Assembly (NCBI GenBank): GCA_007570945.1 | Contig: RKSH01000222.1 | Span: 1-23,305 of the forward strand | Source of the DNA: Gammaproteobacteria bacterium | GTDB taxonomy: Bacteria > Pseudomonadota > Gammaproteobacteria > Arenicellales > Spongiicolonaceae | Length of the DNA: 23,305 nt | Reading direction: 5' to 3' | Part shown: piece by piece, positions 1-7,189 of the stretch | Position numbering within the stretch: the stretch's first letter is position 1 | Layout: every line of letters starts with the position of its first letter | The notes under the pieces: model-generated | Database searches by the model: none | What the model was told of the DNA's origin: nothing | Seen by the model: the letters and a program-made list of their open reading frames with translations, nothing else | Translations under genes and position numbers: made by a program

Positions 1-723
1 GAAAAGATGGTGAACGAATTATCCGGCGGCCAGCGGCAAAGGGTGGCCATTGCCCGGGCCTTGGCCGCCGAGCCCAGCGTGCTGTTGCTGGACGAACCGC
101 TGTCGGCGCTGGACTTAAAACTGCGCCAGCACATGCGCACCGAACTGCGCGCGATTCAACGGCGCGTCGGCATCACCTTCATCTACATCACGCATGACCA
201 AGGCGAGGCGCTGACCATGTCCGACCAGGTGGCGGTGATGCGCGAGGGCGTCATTGAGCAGGTGGCCGACGGCAACACCATTTACGACAACCCGGCCACC
301 GCTTTTGTGGCCTCGTTTGTGGGCGAGAATAATTTGTTGCGCGGCACGGTCAGCGCGGTGGGCCGGGCGGCGGTGACGGTGGACACCGGCCTCGGCGCCA
401 TCCGCGCGCGCGCCGCCGACAGCGGCGGCAACAGTTCGCTGGCGGTGGGCGACGATGCTTGTGTGTTCATCCGCCCCGAGTCACTGAAGTTTGACCCGGA
501 GAAGAAAATGGACAACAGCATCAGCGCGCAGATTCACCAGTGGGAGTTTGAGGGCAGTTTCTGGCAGGTGTTTTTCAGCATCAAAGGCAGCGAGCGCAAA
601 CTGAAACTTTCCATGGTCAACGACGGCGGCGCCATGCCGCACCGGCCGGGCCAGCGGGTGACGCTGGGCTTTGCGCCGGAGTTGGCGGTGGCCACGCCGG
701 CCGGGCCCCTGGCCGCCGAGTAA
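1..723 (+). CDS. potA: Spermidine/putrescine-type ABC transporter ATP-binding protein, 3' part
   Basis: This is the ATPase subunit of a PotABCD-like importer. It would drive uptake of a small organic cation or related solute from the cytoplasmic face of the inner membrane. The frame is open from base 1, so the start codon and Walker A region lie outside the window. Visible are the ABC signature LSGGQRQRVAIARA (from base 19), Walker B with VLLLDEPLSALD, and the switch-region histidine in YITHDQGEAL. A C-terminal TOBE-like region follows (about bases 310-710), typical of the MalK/PotA branch. Two permease genes follow directly, 19 bases to the first start. The family assignment is firm, but the substrate is not readable from the sequence, and the solute-binding protein is not in the window. 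Confidence 0.93.
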   Translation, partial: EKMVNELSGGQRQRVAIARALAAEPSVLLLDEPLSALDLKLRQHMRTELRAIQRRVGITFIYITHDQGEALTMSDQVAVMREGVIEQVADGNTIYDNPATAFVASFVGENNLLRGTVSAVGRAAVTVDTGLGAIRARAADSGGNSSLAVGDDACVFIRPESLKFDPEKKMDNSISAQIHQWEFEGSFWQVFFSIKGSERKLKLSMVNDGGAMPHRPGQRVTLGFAPELAVATPAGPLAAE

Positions 724-742
724 CCGCCGGCGGCGAGCAGTC

Positions 743-1672
743 ATGGCCCTGGCCTGCCACCTGCAAAAATTTTTCCGCCGCAACGGCATCGCGCTGTCGG
801 TGTTTCTGCTGGGCGCGGTGGGATTCTGGATTCTGTTCATGATTGTCCTGCCGCAGTTGTTCATGGTGGACTTTTCGTTTCGCGCCAATGTGCCGCCGCC
901 GAAGTGGGGCACGCCGGAGCATCATTACACGCTGGAGCACTACCGCTACATGGTTTACGGCAGCGCCGGCAGCGAGAGTTCGTTCAATGTCATCGATCTG
1001 CAGGTGTTTTTTAAGACCATTATGGCGGCGGTTTTTGTCACCATTTTCGACGCCGCGCTGTGCTATCCCATCGCCTACTACCTGGCGCAGGTCGCCCACG
1101 GCGGCTGGGCGCGGCTGATGGTGCTGTCGCTGATTGTGCCGTTCTGGGTGAACGAAATTCTGCGCGCGTTTGCCTTCCGCATCATTTTCGGCGCCAGCGG
1201 CGTGCTGAACAAGGGCCTGATGGCGCTCGGCATCATTGACGAGCCATATGATTTCATCCGCGAAAACTTCGCGCTGTACGCCGGCCTCGGTTACGCCTTC
1301 ATTCTGCTGATGGTTTTTCCCATCTACAACGCCATTGAAAGTCTGGACAAAAACCAAATCGAGGCGGCGCGCGACCTCGGCTCGCCGTGGTGGCGCATTC
1401 ACTGGCGGGTGGTCATTCCATTCGCCAAACCGGGCATCACCTCCGGCTGTACCATGGTGTTCATGCTCACCGCCGGCGCCCTCGCCGCGCCGCAGATTCT
1501 CGGCGGCCCGAGCAGTTTGTGGTTCACCCAAATCATTTACCAGGCCTTTAACCAGGCCGGCAACTGGTCGCGCGGCTCGGCTTACGCCATCATCCTGCTG
1601 GCCTCGTGCATCGCGCTGGTGCTGCTGCTGATGAAGGCGTTCAAGGTGCGCCTCGGGGAGATCGCGCGATGA
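743..1672 (+). CDS. potB: ABC transporter permease, PotB-like
   Basis: This is the first inner-membrane permease of the polyamine-type importer, 309 residues. The open frame runs further upstream, but that part is arginine-rich antisense-like sequence. ATG at 743, giving MALACHLQKFF, is the natural start, 19 bases after the ATPase stop. An N-terminal membrane segment (GIALSVFLLGAVGFWILFMI) is followed by a periplasmic stretch and then further hydrophobic segments, as in PotB. The EAA loop that docks on the ATPase is present at about residues 207-232 (EAARDLGSPWWRIHWRVV). The stop codon overlaps the next permease start as ATGA (1669-1672), so the two are probably translationally coupled. The solute is unknown. 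Confidence 0.92.
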   Translation: MALACHLQKFFRRNGIALSVFLLGAVGFWILFMIVLPQLFMVDFSFRANVPPPKWGTPEHHYTLEHYRYMVYGSAGSESSFNVIDLQVFFKTIMAAVFVTIFDAALCYPIAYYLAQVAHGGWARLMVLSLIVPFWVNEILRAFAFRIIFGASGVLNKGLMALGIIDEPYDFIRENFALYAGLGYAFILLMVFPIYNAIESLDKNQIEAARDLGSPWWRIHWRVVIPFAKPGITSGCTMVFMLTAGALAAPQILGGPSSLWFTQIIYQAFNQAGNWSRGSAYAIILLASCIALVLLLMKAFKVRLGEIAR

Positions 1673-2955
1673 TGGCGGCCCTGCGCGATGCGGTGGTGCG
1701 CGGCGGCCTGCTCACCCGCATCGGTCTGGCGCTGTTTGTCGCCTGCTTTTTTGTTTACCTGTTCGGGCCGCTGGCGCTGATGGGCATCACCGCGTTCAAC
1801 TCATCGGCGTTCCCCCGGGTGTCGCCGTGGGAGTGTTTTTCGGCGGAGTGGTTTGCGGTGCTGCGCAACGACCAGGCGCTGGTGGAGGGGCTGCGCAACA
1901 GTGTGCTCATCGGCATCGGCGTGGTGGCGCTGGCGGTGCCCATCGGCCTGGCCGGCGCGCTGATGTTGATGCAAATCAACCGGCGCGTACGGCCGTGGTA
2001 CTACACCGTGGTCATCTCGCCGATTTTGGTGCCGGGCGTGGTGCTGGGCATTTCCACGCTGGTGTTCTGGGACCGCATCGGCATCATGTTCAACGCCGGC
2101 CACGAGACTTTTTTCTACAACGGTTTCTTCCTCACCATCATCGGCCAGGCCACGTTTATTTCGGCCTACAGCATGCTGGTGTTCATCTCGCGCCTGCAGC
2201 GTTTTGACCCGGCGCTGGAGGAGGCCGCGCTGGACCTGGGCGCCACCCAGGTGCAGACGTTCCGCAAGGTGCTGCTGCCGTTTCTCAAACCGGCCATCGC
2301 CTCGGCCGCGGTGCTGGCGTTTCTGGCCTCGTTTGAAAACTACAACACCACCGTGTTCACCATTGTTTCCGAGAGCACGCTGACCACGGTGCTGGCCGGC
2401 AAGGTGCGCTACGGCATCAACCCCTCCATTAGCGCATTGGCGGTGATTATCGTGGCGGTGACGCTGCTCGGCGCGGCGGTGTTTGAGGTGGTTAAACGCC
2501 GCGAACAAAAAGCCGCCCGTGAGGCGGAAAAAGTGGCGCGCGGCGAGGTGCAAACACGCGCCCGGCGCAAGCCGCTGCTGCTGGAGCCGGCGATGTTTTT
2601 AATCCTCGCCGTGTTTGTCGCCGGCCTCGGCACCGTCTACTTCGCCGGCACCGTCGGTGTCGAGGAATGCAAGGCCGCGGTCAAGGAGGAAAAGCGGCGC
2701 GTCGCCCAGGAGCGTGTGCGCAAGTTGCAGCAACAGCGCATGTTCCAGCGCGCCGCCCCGGTCGCGGGTGAGGGTGAAGCCGCGCCGGCCGCGCCCAAAG
2801 CGCAGCGCGAGGACTCGTCCGGTTTTGGGAGCATCTTCGCGCCGCAGAATCTTAAGGAGCAAGTGGAAAGCGGGCCGCCGGCGGCCGGCACCGAGTCTTT
2901 TCAGGGCATCTTCGCGCCGGAAAATCTGGAAAGCCAAAGCGGCGCCGGGCAGTGA
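1669..2955 (+). CDS. potC: ABC transporter permease, PotC-like, with an unusual C-terminal extension
   Basis: This is the second permease of the importer. ATG at 1669 overlaps the previous stop as ATGA, and a GGGGAG ribosome-binding site lies at 1655-1660. Residues 1-280 are an ordinary PotC-like permease with the EAA loop at about residues 184-210 (EEAALDLGATQVQTFRKV). The protein is 428 residues, whereas PotC is usually about 260-280. The extra part contains a charged stretch, one more predicted membrane segment (about residues 307-332), a Lys/Arg/Glu-rich likely coiled stretch and an Ala/Pro-rich linker. It ends with two copies of a 13-residue motif, FGSIFAPQNLKEQ (386-398) and FQGIFAPENLESQ (411-423), 25 residues apart. 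The function of the extension is not recognised. The stop overlaps the start of the MetE-like gene. Confidence 0.9.
   Translation: MMAALRDAVVRGGLLTRIGLALFVACFFVYLFGPLALMGITAFNSSAFPRVSPWECFSAEWFAVLRNDQALVEGLRNSVLIGIGVVALAVPIGLAGALMLMQINRRVRPWYYTVVISPILVPGVVLGISTLVFWDRIGIMFNAGHETFFYNGFFLTIIGQATFISAYSMLVFISRLQRFDPALEEAALDLGATQVQTFRKVLLPFLKPAIASAAVLAFLASFENYNTTVFTIVSESTLTTVLAGKVRYGINPSISALAVIIVAVTLLGAAVFEVVKRREQKAAREAEKVARGEVQTRARRKPLLLEPAMFLILAVFVAGLGTVYFAGTVGVEECKAAVKEEKRRVAQERVRKLQQQRMFQRAAPVAGEGEAAPAAPKAQREDSSGFGSIFAPQNLKEQVESGPPAAGTESFQGIFAPENLESQSGAGQ
2824..2937 (+). repeat. Two-copy protein repeat in the PotC-like tail
   Basis: Two copies of a 39-base unit begin at 2824 and 2899, a 75-base period, and encode FGSIFAPQNLKEQ and FQGIFAPENLESQ. 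A 14-base core (gcatcttcgcgccg) is identical at 2831-2844 and 2906-2919. This suggests a local duplication kept in frame. The shared residues F-x-x-IFAP-x-NL-x-x-Q look like a short binding motif, but no partner is known to me. Confidence 0.8.
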
Positions 2956-4004
2956 TGCTGACCACCTGCATCGGCGCCTACCCCAAGCCGCACTACTTAA
3001 AACTTCCGGACTGGTTCAGCGGCCCCGACGGCGCCGACCCCACCCGCGACTGGGCCGCCGCTTGGCGCGCCTTGGGTGACGACGCCGAGTCCCTGGTGCG
3101 CCGCGCCATCAAAGAGGTCATCGCCGACCAGGTGGGCTGCGGCATCCACATCCCCACCGACGGCGAGGTGCGCCGCGAAAACTACATCCACTACCACTGC
3201 CGCCACTTGCACGGCGTGAATTTCAACCGCCTGGGTCGCCGCGAGTTGCGCAACGGCGCCTACACCGCGCGCCTGCCGACCATCACCGGCCGGGTGCGCG
3301 CCGGCAAACCGTTCCTCGCCGCCGAGTGGCGCACCGCCCAGGCCTTCACCCGCCGCCCGCTGAAAGTCACCATGCCCGGTCCCATGACCATCACCGACAC
3401 CACCGCCAACGAGCATTACGCCACCCCCGCCGCCCAGGGCGCCGACCTTGCCGCCGCTTTGAGCAGCGAAGTGCGCGCACTCAGCGAGGCCGGCTGCCGC
3501 CAGGTGCAGATCGACGAACCGCTGTTCGCGCGCAAACCCGAAGCCGCGCTGGCCTACGGCATTGACCACCTGGCCGCCGCCATGCACGGCTGCGGCCCCG
3601 CCACCACCGTCACCGTGCACATCTGTTGCGGCTACCCCGATGCGCTGGACAACCCGGACTACCCCAAGGCCGACCCCGGCGCCTACCTGCGGTTGGCCGA
3701 GGCGCTGGACCGCAGCCCGGTGCATGCCGTGTCCTTGGAAGACGCGCACCGCCCCAACGACCTTAAACTTCTGGAAAGTTTCCGCCGCGCCACCGTCATC
3801 CTCGGCGCCGTCGCCATCGCCAAAAGCCGGGTGGAAAGCGTGGACGAAATTGAACAGCGGTTGCGCGCCGCGCTGCAGCACATTGACCGTCGCCGCCTGA
3901 TGGCGGCCCCGGATTGCGGCCTGGGACTGCTGCCGCGCCGCATCATCCTGGCCAAATTAAAAAACCTGTGCGAGGCGGCGCGTGCCGTCGGCGGCCGGGC
4001 TTAA
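2955..4004 (+). CDS. Core MetE-like (cobalamin-independent) methyltransferase
   Basis: This resembles the catalytic C-terminal half of cobalamin-independent methionine synthase and lacks the N-terminal half; it has 349 residues against about 750 for full MetE. All four zinc ligands known from MetE can be matched: His222 and Cys224 in VHICCGY, Glu262 in SLEDAHR, and Cys321 in PDCGLG. The motifs PTDGEVRRENY and QIDEP are also typical. The likely reaction is transfer of a methyl group from an unknown donor to a thiol such as homocysteine in the cytoplasm. ATG at 2955 shares its first base with the permease stop (TGATG). GTG at 2952 is an alternative. The coupling to a transporter suggests that the imported solute or a derivative feeds methyl groups to this enzyme. 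Related non-synthase members exist, such as epoxyalkane:coenzyme M transferase, so the acceptor is uncertain. Confidence 0.85.
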   Translation: MLTTCIGAYPKPHYLKLPDWFSGPDGADPTRDWAAAWRALGDDAESLVRRAIKEVIADQVGCGIHIPTDGEVRRENYIHYHCRHLHGVNFNRLGRRELRNGAYTARLPTITGRVRAGKPFLAAEWRTAQAFTRRPLKVTMPGPMTITDTTANEHYATPAAQGADLAAALSSEVRALSEAGCRQVQIDEPLFARKPEAALAYGIDHLAAAMHGCGPATTVTVHICCGYPDALDNPDYPKADPGAYLRLAEALDRSPVHAVSLEDAHRPNDLKLLESFRRATVILGAVAIAKSRVESVDEIEQRLRAALQHIDRRRLMAAPDCGLGLLPRRIILAKLKNLCEAARAVGGRA

Positions 4005-4474
4005 CCGCTGCAGCCGATTTTTAGCGCCATCGCCGTTTCGTCGCAGTCGTAGAACTTGTAGCACTTCACGCAAACGCCCCAAACTTTTTCCGGCAGCGTT
4101 TCCTTGGCCACCACCACGAAACCCAGCTTGTGAAAAAACGCCGGCACGTAAGTGAGTGCCATTAACCGGCGCAGGCCCATGGTTTGCGCCTCTTGGATAA
4201 TGCGCCCCACCATTTGGTTGCCGAGTCCTTGGCGCCGCGCATCGTCGCGCACCACCAGGCTGCGCACCTCGCCGAGTTCTTCGGTGAAAATTTCCAGCGC
4301 GCCGCAGGCCGCCACCCGACCGGTTTCGCCGGCGACAAAAAATTCGCGCAAGTGGCGGTAAATGTCGCTCATGTCGCGCGGCAGCAATTTGCCGGCGGCG
4401 GCGTAGCCTTCCAGCAGGTGGTGAATCTCCGGCACGTCGTGAATGGTGGCCGGACGGATGGCCGGCGCGCTCAC
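4001..4474 (-). CDS. GNAT acetyltransferase, short ArgA-like (probable N-acetylglutamate synthase)
   Basis: This is a 157-residue single-domain GNAT acetyltransferase. The acetyl-CoA-binding motif is R80-x-x-G83-x-G85 in RRQGLGNQM. The C-terminal part (VPAFFHKLGF, then LPEKVWGVCVKCYKFYDCDE, with Cys135, Cys138 and Cys144) strongly resembles the acetyltransferase domain of N-acetylglutamate synthases. It lacks the amino-acid-kinase domain of classical ArgA, as in the short ArgA forms. It would acetylate glutamate for arginine synthesis, but another amino acid is possible. GTG at 4474 overlaps the recN stop (GTGA, 4471-4474), which decides the start. The long upstream extension of this frame lies antisense-like within recN. 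Its stop interlocks with the stop of the converging methyltransferase gene. Confidence 0.82.
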   Translation of the reverse strand: MSAPAIRPATIHDVPEIHHLLEGYAAAGKLLPRDMSDIYRHLREFFVAGETGRVAACGALEIFTEELGEVRSLVVRDDARRQGLGNQMVGRIIQEAQTMGLRRLMALTYVPAFFHKLGFVVVAKETLPEKVWGVCVKCYKFYDCDETAMALKIGCSG

Positions 4475-6156
4475 GGTTTGCGCCCGCCGCCGGCGCCCAG
4501 CATTTCGCGCGCGTGCTCCAGGGTTTTTGCGGTGACGCTGCGGCCGCCCAGCATGCGCCCGATCTCGCGCACCCGCGCATCGCCGCCGAGGGTTTCCACG
4601 CTGACCGTCACCGGTGCGCGGTTGTGCTTGGTGACCTGCAGATGGTGGTGGCCGTGCGCCGCGACCTGCGGCAGGTGGGTGATGCACAACACCTGCCGGC
4701 GGCCGGCGAGGCCGCGCAATTTTTCGCCCACGATGCCGGCGACGCGGCCGCCGGTGCCGGTGTCGGCCTCGTCAAACACCAGCGTCGGAATCGGCCCCGG
4801 CGCGGCGCAGGCGACGCGCACCGCCAGACTGATGCGCGACAACTCGCCGCCGGAGGCGACCTTGTTCAGCGGCCGCGGCGGCTGGCCGGGGTTGGCGCTG
4901 AGCAGAAACTCCACCTGGTCCCAGCCGTGGGCGGTGGGCGCGCCGCCGGGGGCGAATGCGACGCGCGCCTCAAACACGCTGCCGGCGAGGCCGAGTTGCC
5001 GCATCTCGGCGCTCACCGCCTTGCCCAATTCGGCGGCGGCGCGGCGGCGTTTTTTTGACAGCGATTCTGCAAGTCTGCCGTAGGCGGCGAGGTTTTGGTC
5101 CATCTCCCGGCGCAACGCCTCGGCGCGCTCGGCGCCGCCGGCGATGCGGTCGCGCTCGGCGGCCAGGTCGCGCAGTTTTTGCGGCAGCGCCTTGGGCGCG
5201 ACTTTGTGCTTGCGCCCGAGGTCGTGCAGCACGCCGATGCGCGCCTCCACTTCGCGCAGGCGCCGCGGGTCGCCGCCGGCGCCGGCAAGCGCGGCGCGCA
5301 GTTGGGCGGCCGCTTCGCTGAGGTTCACTTCCGCCTCATCCAACATGGCCACGGCGGCCTCCAGGCTTTTGTCAAACTGCACCAGCCGTTGCAATTCGCG
5401 CTTGGCCGCGGCCACGGCGGCGGCGGCGGCGCGCGGGTCTTCACCGTCCACCATGTCCACGGCGCGCTGCAGGCCCTCGGCCAGGTCGCCGGCGTTGGCC
5501 AGGCGTTTGAACTCCTCCTCCAGTTTCTCCACCGCGCCGACGGCCAGGTCCAATTGTTCAATCTCGCGGATCTGGTACTCAAGGTAGTCCACGCGCTCGC
5601 CCGCGCTCTCGCCGCCCAGGCTGAGTTCACCCACCGCGCGCTCAAGCTCGGCGTGCCGGCTGTGCAGTTCGGCCAGTTTTTTTAACTCGGCGTGCGAGCC
5701 GCGGTAGTCGTCCACCATGCGCCGCTGCTGGCCGGGGCGCAGCAGAGCCTGGTGTTCGCTTTGGCCGTGGATGTCGGCCAGCAAAATGCCGAGGTCGCGC
5801 AACTGGCGCAGGTTCACCGGGCGGCCGTTGATGAAGGCGCGGCTCGGCTTGTCGCGGAACAGAACGCGGCGCAGGACGCATTCGGCGCCGTCGCCGTCGC
5901 CGAGTTGGTGTTCGTCCAGCCATTGCCGTGCATCGGCGGCGTCGTCCACAGTGAACGCCGCGCTGACTTCGGCGGCATCCTCGCCGTGGCGGATGCCGCC
6001 GGCGTCGGCGCGGCCGCCGAGGGCCAGCGCCAATGCGTCCACCACGATGGACTTGCCGGCGCCGGTTTCGCCGGTGAGCGCGCTCATGCCGCCGCCGAAA
6101 TCCACGGTGAGGTCGCGGATGATGGTGAAGTTGCGGATGAAAATGCTGCTCAGCAT
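4471..6156 (-). CDS. recN: DNA repair protein RecN
   Basis: RecN is an SMC-like ATPase that acts in the cytoplasm on double-strand breaks. The protein is 561 residues, close to the family's usual 550-560. It starts with MLSSIFIRNFTIIRDL and carries Walker A GETGAGKS at residues 29-36. Long charged coiled-coil arms fill the middle. The signature SGGELSRISLAVR lies near residue 433 and Walker B LVFDEADTGTGG near residue 457. Glycine stays in the usual D-x-G-x-x-G positions. It lies 57 bases after nadK on the same strand and overlaps the acetyltransferase start by 4 bases, so the three are likely one operon. No SOS box was recognised in the short gap upstream. Confidence 0.96.
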   Translation of the reverse strand: MLSSIFIRNFTIIRDLTVDFGGGMSALTGETGAGKSIVVDALALALGGRADAGGIRHGEDAAEVSAAFTVDDAADARQWLDEHQLGDGDGAECVLRRVLFRDKPSRAFINGRPVNLRQLRDLGILLADIHGQSEHQALLRPGQQRRMVDDYRGSHAELKKLAELHSRHAELERAVGELSLGGESAGERVDYLEYQIREIEQLDLAVGAVEKLEEEFKRLANAGDLAEGLQRAVDMVDGEDPRAAAAAVAAAKRELQRLVQFDKSLEAAVAMLDEAEVNLSEAAAQLRAALAGAGGDPRRLREVEARIGVLHDLGRKHKVAPKALPQKLRDLAAERDRIAGGAERAEALRREMDQNLAAYGRLAESLSKKRRRAAAELGKAVSAEMRQLGLAGSVFEARVAFAPGGAPTAHGWDQVEFLLSANPGQPPRPLNKVASGGELSRISLAVRVACAAPGPIPTLVFDEADTGTGGRVAGIVGEKLRGLAGRRQVLCITHLPQVAAHGHHHLQVTKHNRAPVTVSVETLGGDARVREIGRMLGGRSVTAKTLEHAREMLGAGGGRKP

Positions 6157-6163
6157 GGCGGAG

Positions 6164-6218
6164 GTGGACGGTCAACCACCGGAGGCGGCGGGTCGCGGTT
6201 CACAAGTGGACGGTCAAC
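6164..6218. repeat. 13-base direct repeat in the nadK-recN gap
   Basis: The sequence gtggacggtcaac occurs at 6164-6176 and again, identically, at 6206-6218, 42 bases apart. The second copy covers the nadK stop codon and the first lies just upstream of the recN start. Read on the coding strand each copy is GTTGACCGTCCAC. It may be a protein-binding site, the trace of a small duplication, or chance. No -10 element was found at a proper distance from the TTGACC in either copy. Confidence 0.6.
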
Positions 6219-7068
6219 GGTGCGGGGCGTCCGGGGCCGATGCGCCCCAGCCGAGTTTGGAGCGCAGCGCGCCGTAGTGGTTGTGGCCGTGGATGCGCAC
6301 CAGTTGAAACTCGCGCGCCGACTTGCGCACCCGCACCACGTCGCCGTCATCCAGTTGCGCGCCGTTGCGGCCGTCGGTGAACAGGAACGCCTCGGCGTCG
6401 CGCAACTCGCACATGTGCACCGCGATGTCGCAGGCCGAGTCCACCACCAGCGGCCGGTTGCTCAAGGTGTGCGGGCAGATGGGCACCAGGCTGAGCACCG
6501 AAACGCCGGGGTGCACGATGGGCCCGCCGGCCGACAGGGCGTAGGCGGTGGAGCCGGTGGGCGTGGCGATGATCAGGCCGTCGCCGCGCGCGCGCGCCAC
6601 GAACTCGCCGCCGATGCGGATGTCAAATTCAATGAGGTGGCCGAGGCGGCCCTTGCCGATGACGATGTCGTTGACCGCGTCGGCGGCGTAGCCGGAGGCG
6701 GTGGTGACGGCGAGCAGCATGCGGGTCTCCAGTTCGTACTTGCCGGTCAGAAGCAGGTCAAGGTCGCGGCCCATTTGCTCGGCGGCGATGTCGGTGAGGA
6801 AGCCGAGGCGCCCCACATTGACGCCCAACAGCGGCGCGCCGCCGCCGCCCTCATCGGCGATGGCGCGCGCGGTGTGCAAAATGCTCCCGTCGCCGCCGAC
6901 CACCATGGCGAGGTCCATGCCGGCCCTGGCCGCGGCGCCCGGATCGCCGCCGACGGTGCGCGCGCCGCGCTCTTTGAGTTGCGCGTCTAATTCATCCATG
7001 CGCGCGCGCACGCGCTCATCGGCGGCGCGGTTGCCGAAGATGCCGATAATGTGAATTGGGGCGGACAT
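6214..7068 (-). CDS. nadK: NAD kinase
   Basis: This enzyme phosphorylates NAD to NADP in the cytoplasm. It has 284 residues, a normal length for bacterial NAD kinase. The GGDGS motif lies at residues 58-62 within VVGGDGSILHTAR. The region corresponding to the conserved N-E/D pair reads NDIVIGKG (133-140). The glycine-rich TPTGSTAYALSAGGP segment is at 169-183. The start MSAPIHIIGIFGNR is the expected N-terminus. It is the first gene of the nadK-recN-acetyltransferase operon and diverges from hrcA. The nadK-recN pairing is common in gammaproteobacteria. Confidence 0.96.
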   Translation of the reverse strand: MSAPIHIIGIFGNRAADERVRARMDELDAQLKERGARTVGGDPGAAARAGMDLAMVVGGDGSILHTARAIADEGGGGAPLLGVNVGRLGFLTDIAAEQMGRDLDLLLTGKYELETRMLLAVTTASGYAADAVNDIVIGKGRLGHLIEFDIRIGGEFVARARGDGLIIATPTGSTAYALSAGGPIVHPGVSVLSLVPICPHTLSNRPLVVDSACDIAVHMCELRDAEAFLFTDGRNGAQLDDGDVVRVRKSAREFQLVRIHGHNHYGALRSKLGWGASAPDAPHR

Positions 7069-7189
7069 GGCGTGGGCGATGCGGGCGGTGGCGGCTGCCG
7101 GTGCGGGGCTTGCCAGACGCCCGGCAACTTGGCACTCTCAGTGCAATGGACGCATTCTACCACGCCGCCCTCACCCCTGGCCGCGCAAA
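7069..7189. promoter_or_regulatory. Divergent control region between nadK and hrcA, with a CIRCE-like half-site
   Basis: This 121-base gap separates two divergent start codons. At 7129-7137 it holds TTGGCACTC, one mismatch from the left half (TTAGCACTC) of the CIRCE operator bound by HrcA. The expected right half nine bases later is absent. Instead an agtgcaa follows at once, giving an imperfect short palindrome (7129-7146). On the forward strand TTGGCA (7129-7134) could act as a -35 with a weak -10 (cattct, 7153-7158). On the reverse strand TAGAAT (7154-7159) could be a -10 for nadK without a clear -35. Self-regulation by HrcA is therefore possible but not shown. Confidence 0.3.

Noticed and set aside
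617..1531. Reverse-strand frame of 304 codons opposite the PotA/PotB-like genes
   Set aside because: The product is Arg/His/Gln-rich without motifs; the forward transporter genes are well supported.
2997..3881. Long reverse-strand open frame (294 codons) opposite the MetE-like gene
   Set aside because: Its product is low-complexity, rich in Gly, Val, Ala and His, as expected from the antisense of a GC-rich gene; the forward gene has clear family motifs.
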